A stretch of 64,000 nt of DNA from CALLPQ01 sp964421675 (GTDB lineage Bacteria > Pseudomonadota > Alphaproteobacteria > Caulobacterales > Parvularculaceae): NCBI GenBank assembly GCA_964421675.1, contig CAYQXV010000006.1:28642-92641 (forward strand), given 5' to 3'. Each line of letters opens with the position of its first letter. Position 1 is the first letter of the stretch. Position numbers and translations under genes: made by a program. Under the pieces are notes generated by a model that ran no database searches, was not told where the DNA came from, and saw only the letters and a list, made by a program, of their open reading frames with translations. Of this stretch, positions 35,341 through 44,150 are shown one piece after another.

Positions 35341-37389
35341 CTAAGCTGGGTTGATGAGAATGTTGCCAAAGGCATCGATTTTTGCCTCATGGCCTGATTG
35401 AACAAGGATTGTTGAATCCATTTCAGTGATAACCGCCGGGCCTTTGACCATGTCTCCAGCGCGTAACCTCGCCCGGTCATAAATAGCGGATGCTCGCTTT
35501 TTGCCAGCCTCCCAAATTTCATGATCAGAAATTTTCGCAGCACTCGGATCACCATTGCCTTTTGCAATCTCCAGCGCTGGCAGATCAAGCGATGGGCCGA
35601 GGCCAACAACCCGCAAATTCACAATTTCATGCTCGGCATCCATGTTAAATGTAAACATGCGTTTGTGTTCGGCATCAAAATCTTCGCAAACCCGCTCAAT
35701 GCCACCATTGGCAAAATTGTTTGCGTCAATCTGAATAGGCAGTTCAAACCCTTGCCCATGATAGCGCACATCCACTTGATAGCGCAGTTCTGCCTGGCTC
35801 GGATTAATGCCTTCTTTGGCAATTTTTTCCGAAACAAGGCGAGTCATTTCATGAAGCGTCGATGAAATTTCTTCGTCACTCGTTTCGCTTCGCCGTTTAG
35901 AATGCGTACGTGCCAGCTCCACGCGGTTTTGTGTTGTCGCATCGCCCAATGCACATAACACACCGGGTGCATTTGGAATGACAACCGGCCAGGATCCAAG
36001 CAGTTTCGCAACCGCATTTGCGTGAAGAGCGCCCGCGCCGCCAAATGCCATGAGCGCAAAGTCACGCGGATCATAACCTTGTTCGACCGATATCATCCTC
36101 AGCGCGCCGAACATATTTTCATTAACAATATCAAGAATGCCCTGCGCGGCCGCCTCAAGCGACAGGTTCAAGCCATCAGCAACAATTTGCACCGCCTTAA
36201 CCGATGCATCCCGGTCGAGCTGAAAGTCACCGCCAAGCAAGGCGCGCGGTAAGTTGCCCAGTACAACATTTGCATCGGTTACCGTAGGCTGATCGCCGCC
36301 CCGGCCATAACATGCAGGTCCCGGCACGGCGCCCGCACTCTCCGGGCCAACGCGAAGCGCCTTGGTTAGTTCTGGCACATGCGCGATTGAGCCGCCGCCT
36401 GCGCCAACCGTTTTCACATCTAGTGATGGCGCGCGCACAGAAAGATGGCCAACCTCTGTCTCCCGTGACAAACGCGGTTCATAATTTTCAATAAGTGCCA
36501 CATCCGTTGACGTGCCGCCAACATCCAAAGTCAAAATATTCCCTATGCCCGTCTGGCGCGCCACCCAAAGTGCGCCCGTAACGCCGCCAGCAGGCCCGGA
36601 CATAAGTAAATTTACCGGGGCATGTTGTGAATTTTCAGCTGAAATTAGTCCGCCATCAGAACGAAGTAAATTAATAGGTGCGGTAACACCGCGCTCTTTT
36701 AGGGCCTTTTCCAAATTGCTAACATAGCGCCCGACAACCGGGCGCACCGCGGAATTTGCGACCGTGGTTAGCGTGCGTTCATATTCATACATCTCGGGCA
36801 AGATTTCACTACTGATAGAAATCGGAATGTCTTTGAATATCTTCGAGGCAATTTCATAAACCTGCTTTTCATGCGAGTCATTGAGATAGGAGTTCATCAA
36901 GCAGACGGTTAGCGACTCAATATCTTGATCGCGCAATGCCTCCAATGCGCTGCGTACTTGTGCCTCATCAACCTCGCGCACCACATTGCCCGAACCATCA
37001 ATGCGTCCTGAAACTTCGACCGTATCATCAAGGCGAGCAAGAGGTTGTGGCTTGGGCCAAATGATCCAAGCTGCAAGTCCGCCGGGAACCAGCGAACGGG
37101 CAACTTGCATGACATCGCCATACCCTTCCGTGACAACGAGACCGACCCGCGCGCCCTTCCCTTCCAATATCGCATTGGTGGCAACAGTGGTTCCGTGCAA
37201 AAATCCATTAATTTCTGCAGCGCTTACATTTGCGAGAGCGCACACTTTGTCGGTGCCATTTAACACCGCCTCCGATGGATCGCTGGGCGTGCTCGGCACT
37301 TTTGCGCGAAATAACTCACCATTTTCTTCATTGAACATTAGTACGTCCGTAAACGTACCACCTACATCTACGCCCAAGCGATATGGCAT
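35341..37389 (-). CDS. hyuA: Hydantoinase A / oxoprolinase family subunit
   Basis: The ATP-binding HyuA partner of HyuB, 682 residues. The N-terminus carries the actin/Hsp70-like phosphate loop DVGGTFTDVLMF, with LDVGGTSTDVALIE as a second phosphate loop and FGGAGALHA further on. It begins 14 bases after the HMG-CoA-lyase gene and ends 9 before hyuB, so it belongs to the same operon. It would phosphorylate the cyclic substrate to drive ring opening. Confidence 0.93.
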   Translation of the reverse strand: MPYRLGVDVGGTFTDVLMFNEENGELFRAKVPSTPSDPSEAVLNGTDKVCALANVSAAEINGFLHGTTVATNAILEGKGARVGLVVTEGYGDVMQVARSLVPGGLAAWIIWPKPQPLARLDDTVEVSGRIDGSGNVVREVDEAQVRSALEALRDQDIESLTVCLMNSYLNDSHEKQVYEIASKIFKDIPISISSEILPEMYEYERTLTTVANSAVRPVVGRYVSNLEKALKERGVTAPINLLRSDGGLISAENSQHAPVNLLMSGPAGGVTGALWVARQTGIGNILTLDVGGTSTDVALIENYEPRLSRETEVGHLSVRAPSLDVKTVGAGGGSIAHVPELTKALRVGPESAGAVPGPACYGRGGDQPTVTDANVVLGNLPRALLGGDFQLDRDASVKAVQIVADGLNLSLEAAAQGILDIVNENMFGALRMISVEQGYDPRDFALMAFGGAGALHANAVAKLLGSWPVVIPNAPGVLCALGDATTQNRVELARTHSKRRSETSDEEISSTLHEMTRLVSEKIAKEGINPSQAELRYQVDVRYHGQGFELPIQIDANNFANGGIERVCEDFDAEHKRMFTFNMDAEHEIVNLRVVGLGPSLDLPALEIAKGNGDPSAAKISDHEIWEAGKKRASAIYDRARLRAGDMVKGPAVITEMDSTILVQSGHEAKIDAFGNILINPA

Positions 37390-37403
37390 AAGTATTCTCC
37401 GGT

Positions 37404-38390
37404 TTAAGCGCGTTTTTTTTCGTCGCTAGATTCGTTTTGCGGTTCGGGAAAACCGCCTGCTCGTATCAACATGCCGGGCGTGCGCCCAGGCAAATTCTCT
37501 GCGAGCCATGCACCCGCTTCAATGGCGATATCGATATCAATATTGGTTTTCATACCGCCGCGGTGCAGCATATAAATAAGGTCTTCAGTTGAGATATTAC
37601 CGGTCGCGGCCGGTGCAAATGGGCAACCACCGATCCCGCCAAAACTTGAATCGAATATTCGTACCCCGGCCCGAACTGCCGCGGCAGCATTTGCAAAGCC
37701 GGTGTTGCGGGTATTGTGAAAATGTGCACGCAACGGAATATCACCCGTCACAGCCCTGACTTTTTCGAATAAAATTTCCACGTTCCAAGGGTCACCGACG
37801 CCGATTGTATCGGCTAAAGAAATCTCATCGGCGCCTGCATCCGCTGCAATTTTGGCAAGCTCGACCACATCATTGTGGGGCACTTCGCCTTGAAACGGAC
37901 AACCCCAAGAGGCCGCAATAGTCACCGTACCCCGCCGGTTATTTTCATGCGCTAGCTTTACAATTGCGGCTGCGCTCTCCCCCGACTCAAGCCGGGTTTG
38001 CCCCTGATTTTTTTGTGCGAAAATATCTGACGCGACACAAACCGCTCCTAGCTCATCAAGCTCAGCAGCGATGGCGCGCTCTGCGCCCTTTTTGTTTAAA
38101 ACGAGCCCAGTATAGCAAACGTCATCCCTTTTTGGCAGACCGCGCGCAACCTCATCCGCGTCAGCCATTTGCGGAACCCGCTTAGGGTTCACAAAACTCG
38201 TGACTTCAATGCGCTTCATGCCTGCTTCGATCGCGAAATTGATCAGTTTGAGCTTTTTTTGCGTGCTGAATTGGGTTTGCTCGTTTTGCAGGCCGTCGCG
38301 CGGGCTGACCTCGACAATATCAATAATGACGGGATCAGGGCTTTGCGCCGCTTCATCGCTCGCAGCCATTTTCACATTATCAGAGGGCAT
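37404..38390 (-). CDS. Hydroxymethylglutaryl-CoA-lyase-like enzyme, copy 1
   Basis: A metal-dependent lyase of 328 residues that cleaves 3-hydroxy-3-methylglutaryl-CoA-type thioesters. Signatures: VEVSPRDGLQNE, AHFHNTRNTGFAN and the Cys in GGIGGCPFAPAATGN. First gene of the seven-gene minus operon with hyuAB and the CoA-transferase. A related lyase is copy 2 at 52086-53021. The substrate could be an alkylmalyl-CoA or HMG-CoA; the operon favours a C-substituted malyl-CoA. The gene is divergent from the M24 protein, and a start at an ATG seven codons in is possible. Confidence 0.9.
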   Translation of the reverse strand: MPSDNVKMAASDEAAQSPDPVIIDIVEVSPRDGLQNEQTQFSTQKKLKLINFAIEAGMKRIEVTSFVNPKRVPQMADADEVARGLPKRDDVCYTGLVLNKKGAERAIAAELDELGAVCVASDIFAQKNQGQTRLESGESAAAIVKLAHENNRRGTVTIAASWGCPFQGEVPHNDVVELAKIAADAGADEISLADTIGVGDPWNVEILFEKVRAVTGDIPLRAHFHNTRNTGFANAAAAVRAGVRIFDSSFGGIGGCPFAPAATGNISTEDLIYMLHRGGMKTNIDIDIAIEAGAWLAENLPGRTPGMLIRAGGFPEPQNESSDEKKRA

Positions 38391-38689
38391 TCTTGTAGAA
38401 TCCTTTCAAATTCAACCTATTAAACGCCCCTACAAGGCTCAATAAACTCACGAGGATTTATCCGCTAGCCAATAATTCTGCACAAATTCTGACGACGACT
38501 GCCCAGGGGGCCGATATCTTACCCCCCATGTTCTAGGACAATGTCAGGTTAGACCTCCTATTTGCGTCTCTCTGAAGAGGCCGCCCGCTTTATGATCTAA
38601 TCTTGTGATGCAATTTATGAGTTAGGCTATATTATAAACAGGTGCGTGCAAATTGTACTGGCTCATCCCACTAAAAAAGAGAGACCTCA

Positions 38690-40141
38690 ATGACCCTATC
38701 CAGAAGAACAGCCCTCACCGGTCTCATGTCTGCAGGAGTGGCGGCCACTACCGCCGGGTGTGGTCGATCTGATAACAGCGCGACACCTACCGGGCAATCG
38801 AGTTCAGCTTCTGTCTCAAATTCATCCAGCACATCACACAGTGCACCATTAACACGCGCCATCCCGCACGAGATAAACGGCCTTTTATTAAATCAAGAAC
38901 GCGCCATGGCGCAGATGCAGTCCATGGGAATCGACTTGTTAATCAGCGGGACCGCGAAAAATATCTACTATTTAACAAACCAACAGCCGGTTACATTTTC
39001 TCTTGGTCTATCGGGGTTAGATTTTGCGACCTTATCTGCACATGGTGACGCCAGGCCTTCATTGATTAGCTCGCAAATTGGGTATTATTTTACAGCGCCT
39101 GAAAAGCCTCAAACTGATCTGATCGATTTAAAGTTTTATTCAGGACCAGCCGATCCAGAAGCATTTAACAAAATTGTGAATGTGCATGAGTTAATTAATG
39201 CGCCTGCGGGGCCTGGGCTTTTACCGCGCGTGCACGCCGACTTTAACTTAACACCATCAGAAGCCAGGCGGCGGTCGCTTACTGATCTGGAAGCGGCTGA
39301 AATGAAAGCAACAATTAGCTCAGCAATTCTACAAGAGCTATATTCAAATCCGCTACCGAATAAAACAATTGCCATTGATGATGAGCGCCTGCGCCCCATT
39401 ATTGAAAAAAGCGAACTCGATCTGAAGATCGTAGACGGCGAATCCCTAATTCGGCATATACGCATACAAAAAACGCCCATGGAACTAGAATTGGCGCGCT
39501 ATGCGATTGAGGCGAATGCGGCTGCGAGCCTTATTGCAGCGAAATCAGCGCGCGCGGGCGCGACTTTTCAAGAAATTCGCGGGGAGTTTTCAAAAGCATG
39601 CGGTGCTTATGCGACTATTCCCGAATATATGATGATTGATACGTTAGTGCCCCATTTCAGTAATGGTGAAATCAAAGAAGGGCGCAGCTTCCTAATTGAT
39701 TGCGTAAGCAAATTTGAAGGCTATCATGGCGACTATGGACGTACAGTATGCGTCGGCGAACCGACCCGAAAAATAAACTCTGTTCTTGATACGCTTTCAG
39801 TAACGTGGGATCGGCTGCGATCGGAGTTACGACCAGGCTTGACCTATAATGACCTCTATGCGCGCTCCGCCGAGCTTTTCAAAGAGTCCGACTCAGATGT
39901 TACCTTTTATATTAATCCGCACACAATTGGACTTCACCATTCTGACGATCCTATTGGCGGGGAATATGGCTCTTATCAAAAAGAAAACCTGACCTTACAG
40001 GAAAATATGATTTTGAGTATCGACATGCCAGTTCTGGATAACGGACTGGGCGGCAGTGCGCATCTGGAAGATCTGGTATTGATCACCAAGGACGGCGCTG
40101 AATTACTCAATGAGAGTACTGAAAGATTTATTGTGGTTTAG
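38690..40141 (+). CDS. M24-family (creatinase/aminopeptidase fold) TAT lipoprotein
   Basis: A 483-residue predicted exported lipoprotein. The signal has R5-R6 (SRRTAL) and an Ala-Gly-Cys lipobox at C24, so it is probably folded, TAT-exported and lipid-anchored. The C-terminal half is an M24 pita-bread domain with metal ligands in the FLIDCVSKFEGYHGDYGRT segment, NPHTIGLHHSDD and HLEDLVLI. Creatinase and Xaa-Pro peptidases share this fold. As an extracytoplasmic protein in this cluster it may cleave a C-N bond of the incoming substrate. The 299-base divergent gap before it (38391-38689) holds an AT-rich TATATT-like stretch near 38629 as a weak promoter candidate. Confidence 0.85.
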   Translation: MTLSRRTALTGLMSAGVAATTAGCGRSDNSATPTGQSSSASVSNSSSTSHSAPLTRAIPHEINGLLLNQERAMAQMQSMGIDLLISGTAKNIYYLTNQQPVTFSLGLSGLDFATLSAHGDARPSLISSQIGYYFTAPEKPQTDLIDLKFYSGPADPEAFNKIVNVHELINAPAGPGLLPRVHADFNLTPSEARRRSLTDLEAAEMKATISSAILQELYSNPLPNKTIAIDDERLRPIIEKSELDLKIVDGESLIRHIRIQKTPMELELARYAIEANAAASLIAAKSARAGATFQEIRGEFSKACGAYATIPEYMMIDTLVPHFSNGEIKEGRSFLIDCVSKFEGYHGDYGRTVCVGEPTRKINSVLDTLSVTWDRLRSELRPGLTYNDLYARSAELFKESDSDVTFYINPHTIGLHHSDDPIGGEYGSYQKENLTLQENMILSIDMPVLDNGLGGSAHLEDLVLITKDGAELLNESTERFIVV

Positions 40142-40190
40142 CAAAGCCCTTGCAATCTTCTTATCATCCATAGAGCTCATGATAAAATTT

Positions 40191-40232
40191 AAGGATAACG
40201 AGAACAAGACAGAGTTCCCGTTATCCTTTTAA
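40191..40232. terminator. Bidirectional hairpin terminator between convergent genes
   Basis: AAGGATAACG (40191-40200) pairs with CGTTATCCTT (40219-40228), enclosing a nested GAAC/GTTC pairing. A T-run follows on the plus strand and an A-rich flank lies on the other side. The position between the convergent M24 gene and the first DUF1838 gene fits a terminator for both. Confidence 0.8.
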
Positions 40233-40260
40233 AAATTCAACCCATGTAGGCGATTAAAGA

Positions 40261-41277
40261 TTATTTCGGGGGTGCCGGCGTTTCGGTTAATTTATAATTT
40301 TCGAGACTGGACAGGTTAGGCCCATAATCTTCTGTCGGCGCTTCCAGATATTTAGGATCAATTGCGCGTGCCGCATCAAGAATTTGCTGGGGAATACCTG
40401 CGCTGGTTTTACGCGACGCAAAATCACACACATAAACCATATGGCCAGGCCCCTGACCCATAAGCATCCAAGGAAACCAAGGGGTAATTCTGTTCCATAC
40501 ACCCATATTATCAATGGATGTTGAGTTTGGTGCCATGATATCCGATTTTTGAATATTATAGCTAAACATCTCTGATACTTGGGTAAACTGCCCAGGGCTT
40601 TCGCGCGGCCACTCTTCTGGCTGCAATGACGAAGGATAAAACAGATGAATATCTGTATGAAGAAGAACACGGTCGCCAAAATCGCGCCAATTTAACAGCA
40701 ATGGACGGCGCGGCGGGCGTTCTGTGTTGAGCCCCCCATAACTTGGAGGCTCTGGCCAATACTCTTCAAAGGTTACATTGAACGGGTCATTGGCAATTGG
40801 AACTACATTTACCTTTTCACCGGTATATGGGTTGTCAAATGTATCCAGAATTTTTCCGGTATCTTTATCGAGATAAAACCCAACTTCGCGCAGCAATTTA
40901 CGGTAATTGCCGTCGCCGAGATGCTTCATCCGCGCGACGGAAAAACCTTCAAAATCGCAAACATGTTTATCTGGCTCACCGGGGCGCACACCGATCACGC
41001 GTCCGCCATACCATCCCCATTTTTGTTGCGAGAAATCTGTATTGCCCTGCAACTTAATGAGCGTATCGCGATTCCAACGTGGATTATCAAATTCCATAGG
41101 CGTGACATCGCCGCTGGCACTTTCACTAGAGGTTTGTACCGCTGCCGTGGTTTGTTCGGCATTTTCCGTTGCGGTGCTTTTAGTACTTGCTGCCTCCGAA
41201 CATGAAGCGAGTGTTCCGCCCAAGGCCAGTCCCCCACCAATTCTCAATGCCTGCCGACGACTTAGATCGTTGCTCAT
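40261..41277 (-). CDS. DUF1838 family TAT lipoprotein
   Basis: A 338-residue protein with a twin-arginine signal (LSRRQALRIGG, R7-R8) and lipobox with C26, then a Ser/Thr-rich linker and a DUF1838 domain (about 60-330). Family function is unknown. The neighbour at 41317 is a diverged paralogue: both share FYL/YYS-x-FDxxxGKI/EKPI and NPYTGEKV / NPVTGEVV. Probably a periplasmic protein acting on or binding the catabolic substrate. Confidence 0.8.
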   Translation of the reverse strand: MSNDLSRRQALRIGGGLALGGTLASCSEAASTKSTATENAEQTTAAVQTSSESASGDVTPMEFDNPRWNRDTLIKLQGNTDFSQQKWGWYGGRVIGVRPGEPDKHVCDFEGFSVARMKHLGDGNYRKLLREVGFYLDKDTGKILDTFDNPYTGEKVNVVPIANDPFNVTFEEYWPEPPSYGGLNTERPPRRPLLLNWRDFGDRVLLHTDIHLFYPSSLQPEEWPRESPGQFTQVSEMFSYNIQKSDIMAPNSTSIDNMGVWNRITPWFPWMLMGQGPGHMVYVCDFASRKTSAGIPQQILDAARAIDPKYLEAPTEDYGPNLSSLENYKLTETPAPPK

Positions 41278-41316
41278 ATAAACTCTCTTCTCTTTTTTAA
41301 TTTATGAAAATAGGAA

Positions 41317-42333
41317 TTAATTTTCTTCAACCGGGGAGACGTCAATTTCGCCGCGAGCGATTTTTTCTTGAATCGCAACCATATACTCAATGGCATCAAT
41401 TCTTACATCTTCCCATTCATCGGTATTGAAAATTTCGGGCGTATATTTTTCCAAGCCTGCGCGTGCTTCTGGCGGAAGGTCATCGAGGCTATCGAGGTGG
41501 GTACCAAAGGCTCGGACCATCGTTCGCCCCGGCCGATACCCCATCTTGAAAAATGCGTTCCAGCTGACCAGATTTTGCATGTGAATTTCAGCACCAGCCA
41601 TTGATTTTTCCGGATCCAGAACATCTTCAATATCAGCCGAATAGGTCAGCATCGAATCCCAATATACATCCGGGCTACCCGCATACTCACCCCATTCCGG
41701 CGTGCTCATCGGATTAAATACTTTATCGGTAGACTGAGTAGGAATAAAAACCCTGTTGCCGATAACCGAAATATTTAACGGGTTAGGAGCGATGCCAGGG
41801 GCGATAATTCCATCCGGTGTATATTGGCGTTCAATCGGGCCAAGAATAAAATGGGGAATATCAACCACCTCGCCGGTCACGGGGTTTTCCCACTTTTCTA
41901 TTGGTTTTTCGGTGTCAAATTCTGAGTAGTAAGCCACTTCATAATGGCGCAGGTCGTAATGGCCGGGTTCCTTGGGAAACCATTTTTGAACGATGACATT
42001 GTTCATTGTGAAGAATGGAATAATATTTTCACCCGCATATCCGTACACATGAAATTTCAAAAATGCATATGTATCTTCGCGCGCCGTACTGCCCATCACT
42101 TTAACAATCATTTCAGATCGTTTCACAGGGTCAGCAAGAATATGCTCGATATCTGATAGGGTATATTTTTTTGCGGGCGTTACCTGCGCAGGTTTAACCG
42201 CACCATCCCCATCCCGGTCTGCGTCCAGCGAATTGGCTGGCCCGTTCGCGCTGTTCCCGCAAGCAGCTAGGAAAAATGCCAGCGTCATGGCAGCGATTTT
42301 CTTGTGACTTTGAAGATATCGATATTTAATCAT
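41317..42333 (-). CDS. DUF1838 family lipoprotein, paralogue of the preceding protein
   Basis: A 338-residue protein with an ordinary Sec-type lipoprotein signal (Phe-Leu-Ala-Ala-Cys25) rather than a TAT signal. The DUF1838-like core is shifted to about 65-325, with EVAYYSEFDTEKPIEKWENPVTGEV as the shared block. AGAGGAAAA precedes the ATG. It is first in a minus-strand pair with the TAT-exported copy 39 bases downstream. Function unknown. Confidence 0.78.
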   Translation of the reverse strand: MIKYRYLQSHKKIAAMTLAFFLAACGNSANGPANSLDADRDGDGAVKPAQVTPAKKYTLSDIEHILADPVKRSEMIVKVMGSTAREDTYAFLKFHVYGYAGENIIPFFTMNNVIVQKWFPKEPGHYDLRHYEVAYYSEFDTEKPIEKWENPVTGEVVDIPHFILGPIERQYTPDGIIAPGIAPNPLNISVIGNRVFIPTQSTDKVFNPMSTPEWGEYAGSPDVYWDSMLTYSADIEDVLDPEKSMAGAEIHMQNLVSWNAFFKMGYRPGRTMVRAFGTHLDSLDDLPPEARAGLEKYTPEIFNTDEWEDVRIDAIEYMVAIQEKIARGEIDVSPVEEN

Positions 42334-42437
42334 ATTTTCCTCTTAAGTTGCTTTCAATATCGGAATTTCAACCAGACATTTCCAGAAACCTCTACTTTTT
42401 ATTCGGACAGTGAAGAATTCTCGATGAGGCCAGCCAA

Positions 42438-43952
42438 TCAAACGACGTTACAAACCGTTTTCAGTTCTAAATAGCCGTCCAAGGCCGCCAAGCCGCTATC
42501 GCGTCCCCAACCAGACTGTTTTACGCCGCCAATGGGCAGGCTCGCATCATACATAGCATGACAGTTCACCCAAACGGTGCCAGAGCGAATTTCGTCTGCG
42601 AGATATTGCGAACGCGAAAGGCTCTCAGTCCAAACGCTGGCGGCCAAACCATAGTCAGAATCATTTGCCTCTTCGACAACATCTTCCAACTTCTCAAACG
42701 GCGCACAAACAAGGACTGGGCCAAATACCTCATTGCGTACGATTTCCATATCGCTGGAGGTGTTGGTTATAACGGTTGGGGTAACAAAGCTTTTGTTTGG
42801 CCCGATGCATTCACCGCCCGCAACAATGTGCGCACCCTTATCTTTAGCACGGTCAATAAACCCTGAAACACGCTCTGCATGGGTTGTTGAAACCAAGGGG
42901 CCCATTTGAGTTTCCGGATGAAGTCCATGACCGAGCTTCATCTCCATTGCCATTTTCGCAACTCCCTCAACAACCTGATCAAATATTTTTTTGTGCGCGT
43001 AAAGCCGCGAACCGGCAACGCAAACTTGACCCCCGTTAAAGTAAATCGCATTCGCAGCCCCCGCAATCGCTGCAGAAAGATCCGCATCGTCACAAATAAT
43101 AGTTGGGGATTTACCGCCCAGCTCAAGAGAGACTTTTTTCAAATCAGTTTTCACCGAGTCGAGAATGAGCCGTCCCGTTTGGGTAGAGCCAGTAAAGGCA
43201 ATTTTATCAACGCCCGGATGCCCAGCCAAGGCAGCCCCAGCCTCGCCTCCATAGCCCGTTACAATATTGACAACGCCTGGAGGAAAGCCCGCCTCGACAA
43301 TCAAACTCCCCAACATCAAGGCCGTTAAAGGTGTGTCTTCAGCAGGCTTCAAAACAACCGTACACCCCGCAGCAAGCGCCGGTGCTAATTTCATCGCTGT
43401 CAAAACAAGCGGCGAATTCCATGGCACGATTGCCCCAACCACACCCACTGGTTCTTTCTTTGTATAAGCAAAGACTTTTTTACCCGGTGGCTGATAAGAA
43501 ATAGAAGTCGGGATTACGCTTCCCTGAAGGTTTTGAGTTGCACCTGCAAAATATCTGAACTGCTCAACTGCGCCGGGAATTTCTGCATAGCGGCCAACGT
43601 AAAATGGTTTACCCTGATCGAGAGATTCAAGGGTCGCCAGTGTCTCAATGTTTTCCTCAATAAGATCGGCTAAATTTTGCAGCAACCTTTCGCGGTAGCG
43701 CGGCGTGGAATTTGACCAGGGCTCTGCGTTTAACGCGCTACGCGCCGCACCAACCGCGCGTTCAATATCTTTTTCATTTCCCCTTGCGATCGTACATATG
43801 CGCTTACCATCAAAAGGGTCGACAACATCAATTTGCTCATTAGAATGCGCCGTAGACCACTCATTATTAATGAGTAGTTTCTTTTCAGAGTCAGCTAAAA
43901 ATGATCTTACGCGCTCATTTTCCAGACAATCAGAGGGTTTTTCGTATAGCAC
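42438..43952 (-). CDS. Aldehyde dehydrogenase
   Basis: Oxidises an aldehyde to a carboxylic acid with NAD(P)+ (504 residues). The family motifs are complete: VGAIVPWNSPLVL, the general-base Glu in LELGGKSP, and the nucleophile C311 in NGGQVCVAGSR. The start is a GTG at 43952 behind an AAGGA site. It is divergent from the flavin monooxygenase across a region with two inverted repeats, and a substrate shared with that enzyme is plausible. Specificity unknown. Confidence 0.93.
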   Translation of the reverse strand: MLYEKPSDCLENERVRSFLADSEKKLLINNEWSTAHSNEQIDVVDPFDGKRICTIARGNEKDIERAVGAARSALNAEPWSNSTPRYRERLLQNLADLIEENIETLATLESLDQGKPFYVGRYAEIPGAVEQFRYFAGATQNLQGSVIPTSISYQPPGKKVFAYTKKEPVGVVGAIVPWNSPLVLTAMKLAPALAAGCTVVLKPAEDTPLTALMLGSLIVEAGFPPGVVNIVTGYGGEAGAALAGHPGVDKIAFTGSTQTGRLILDSVKTDLKKVSLELGGKSPTIICDDADLSAAIAGAANAIYFNGGQVCVAGSRLYAHKKIFDQVVEGVAKMAMEMKLGHGLHPETQMGPLVSTTHAERVSGFIDRAKDKGAHIVAGGECIGPNKSFVTPTVITNTSSDMEIVRNEVFGPVLVCAPFEKLEDVVEEANDSDYGLAASVWTESLSRSQYLADEIRSGTVWVNCHAMYDASLPIGGVKQSGWGRDSGLAALDGYLELKTVCNVV

Positions 43953-43980
43953 AGCGCCAAATCCTTCTTGAATTTCTTAT

Positions 43981-44062
43981 ATTGTGAATAGAAGTTAGCC
44001 GATTTTCGCACCAATACCTGCTATTCATACAATTTGTTGTTCATCAGACGAATAATTCTGAT
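43981..44062. promoter_or_regulatory. Two inverted repeats in the ALDH / monooxygenase divergent region
   Basis: ATTGTGAATAG (43981-43991) faces CTATTCATACAAT (44021-44033), and a second imperfect palindrome with arms ATCAGA / TCTGAT spans 44043-44062. Their position between two divergent catabolic genes suggests operators. The regulator is unknown. Confidence 0.3.
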
Positions 44063-44150
44063 CCATATCTGCGCCTTGTAGCGTAAACTCTCTATTCTCC
44101 TAAGCATCAGGAAAAAATTACAGCGAAACCACAAAGTTGAAAGTCTAGAT

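Noticed and set aside
30335..38390. Creatinine or N-methylhydantoin degradation
   Set aside because: HyuAB and an N-carbamoylsarcosine-amidase-like gene fit, but the CoA-transferase and HMG-CoA-type lyase are not part of that route; kept only as an alternative.
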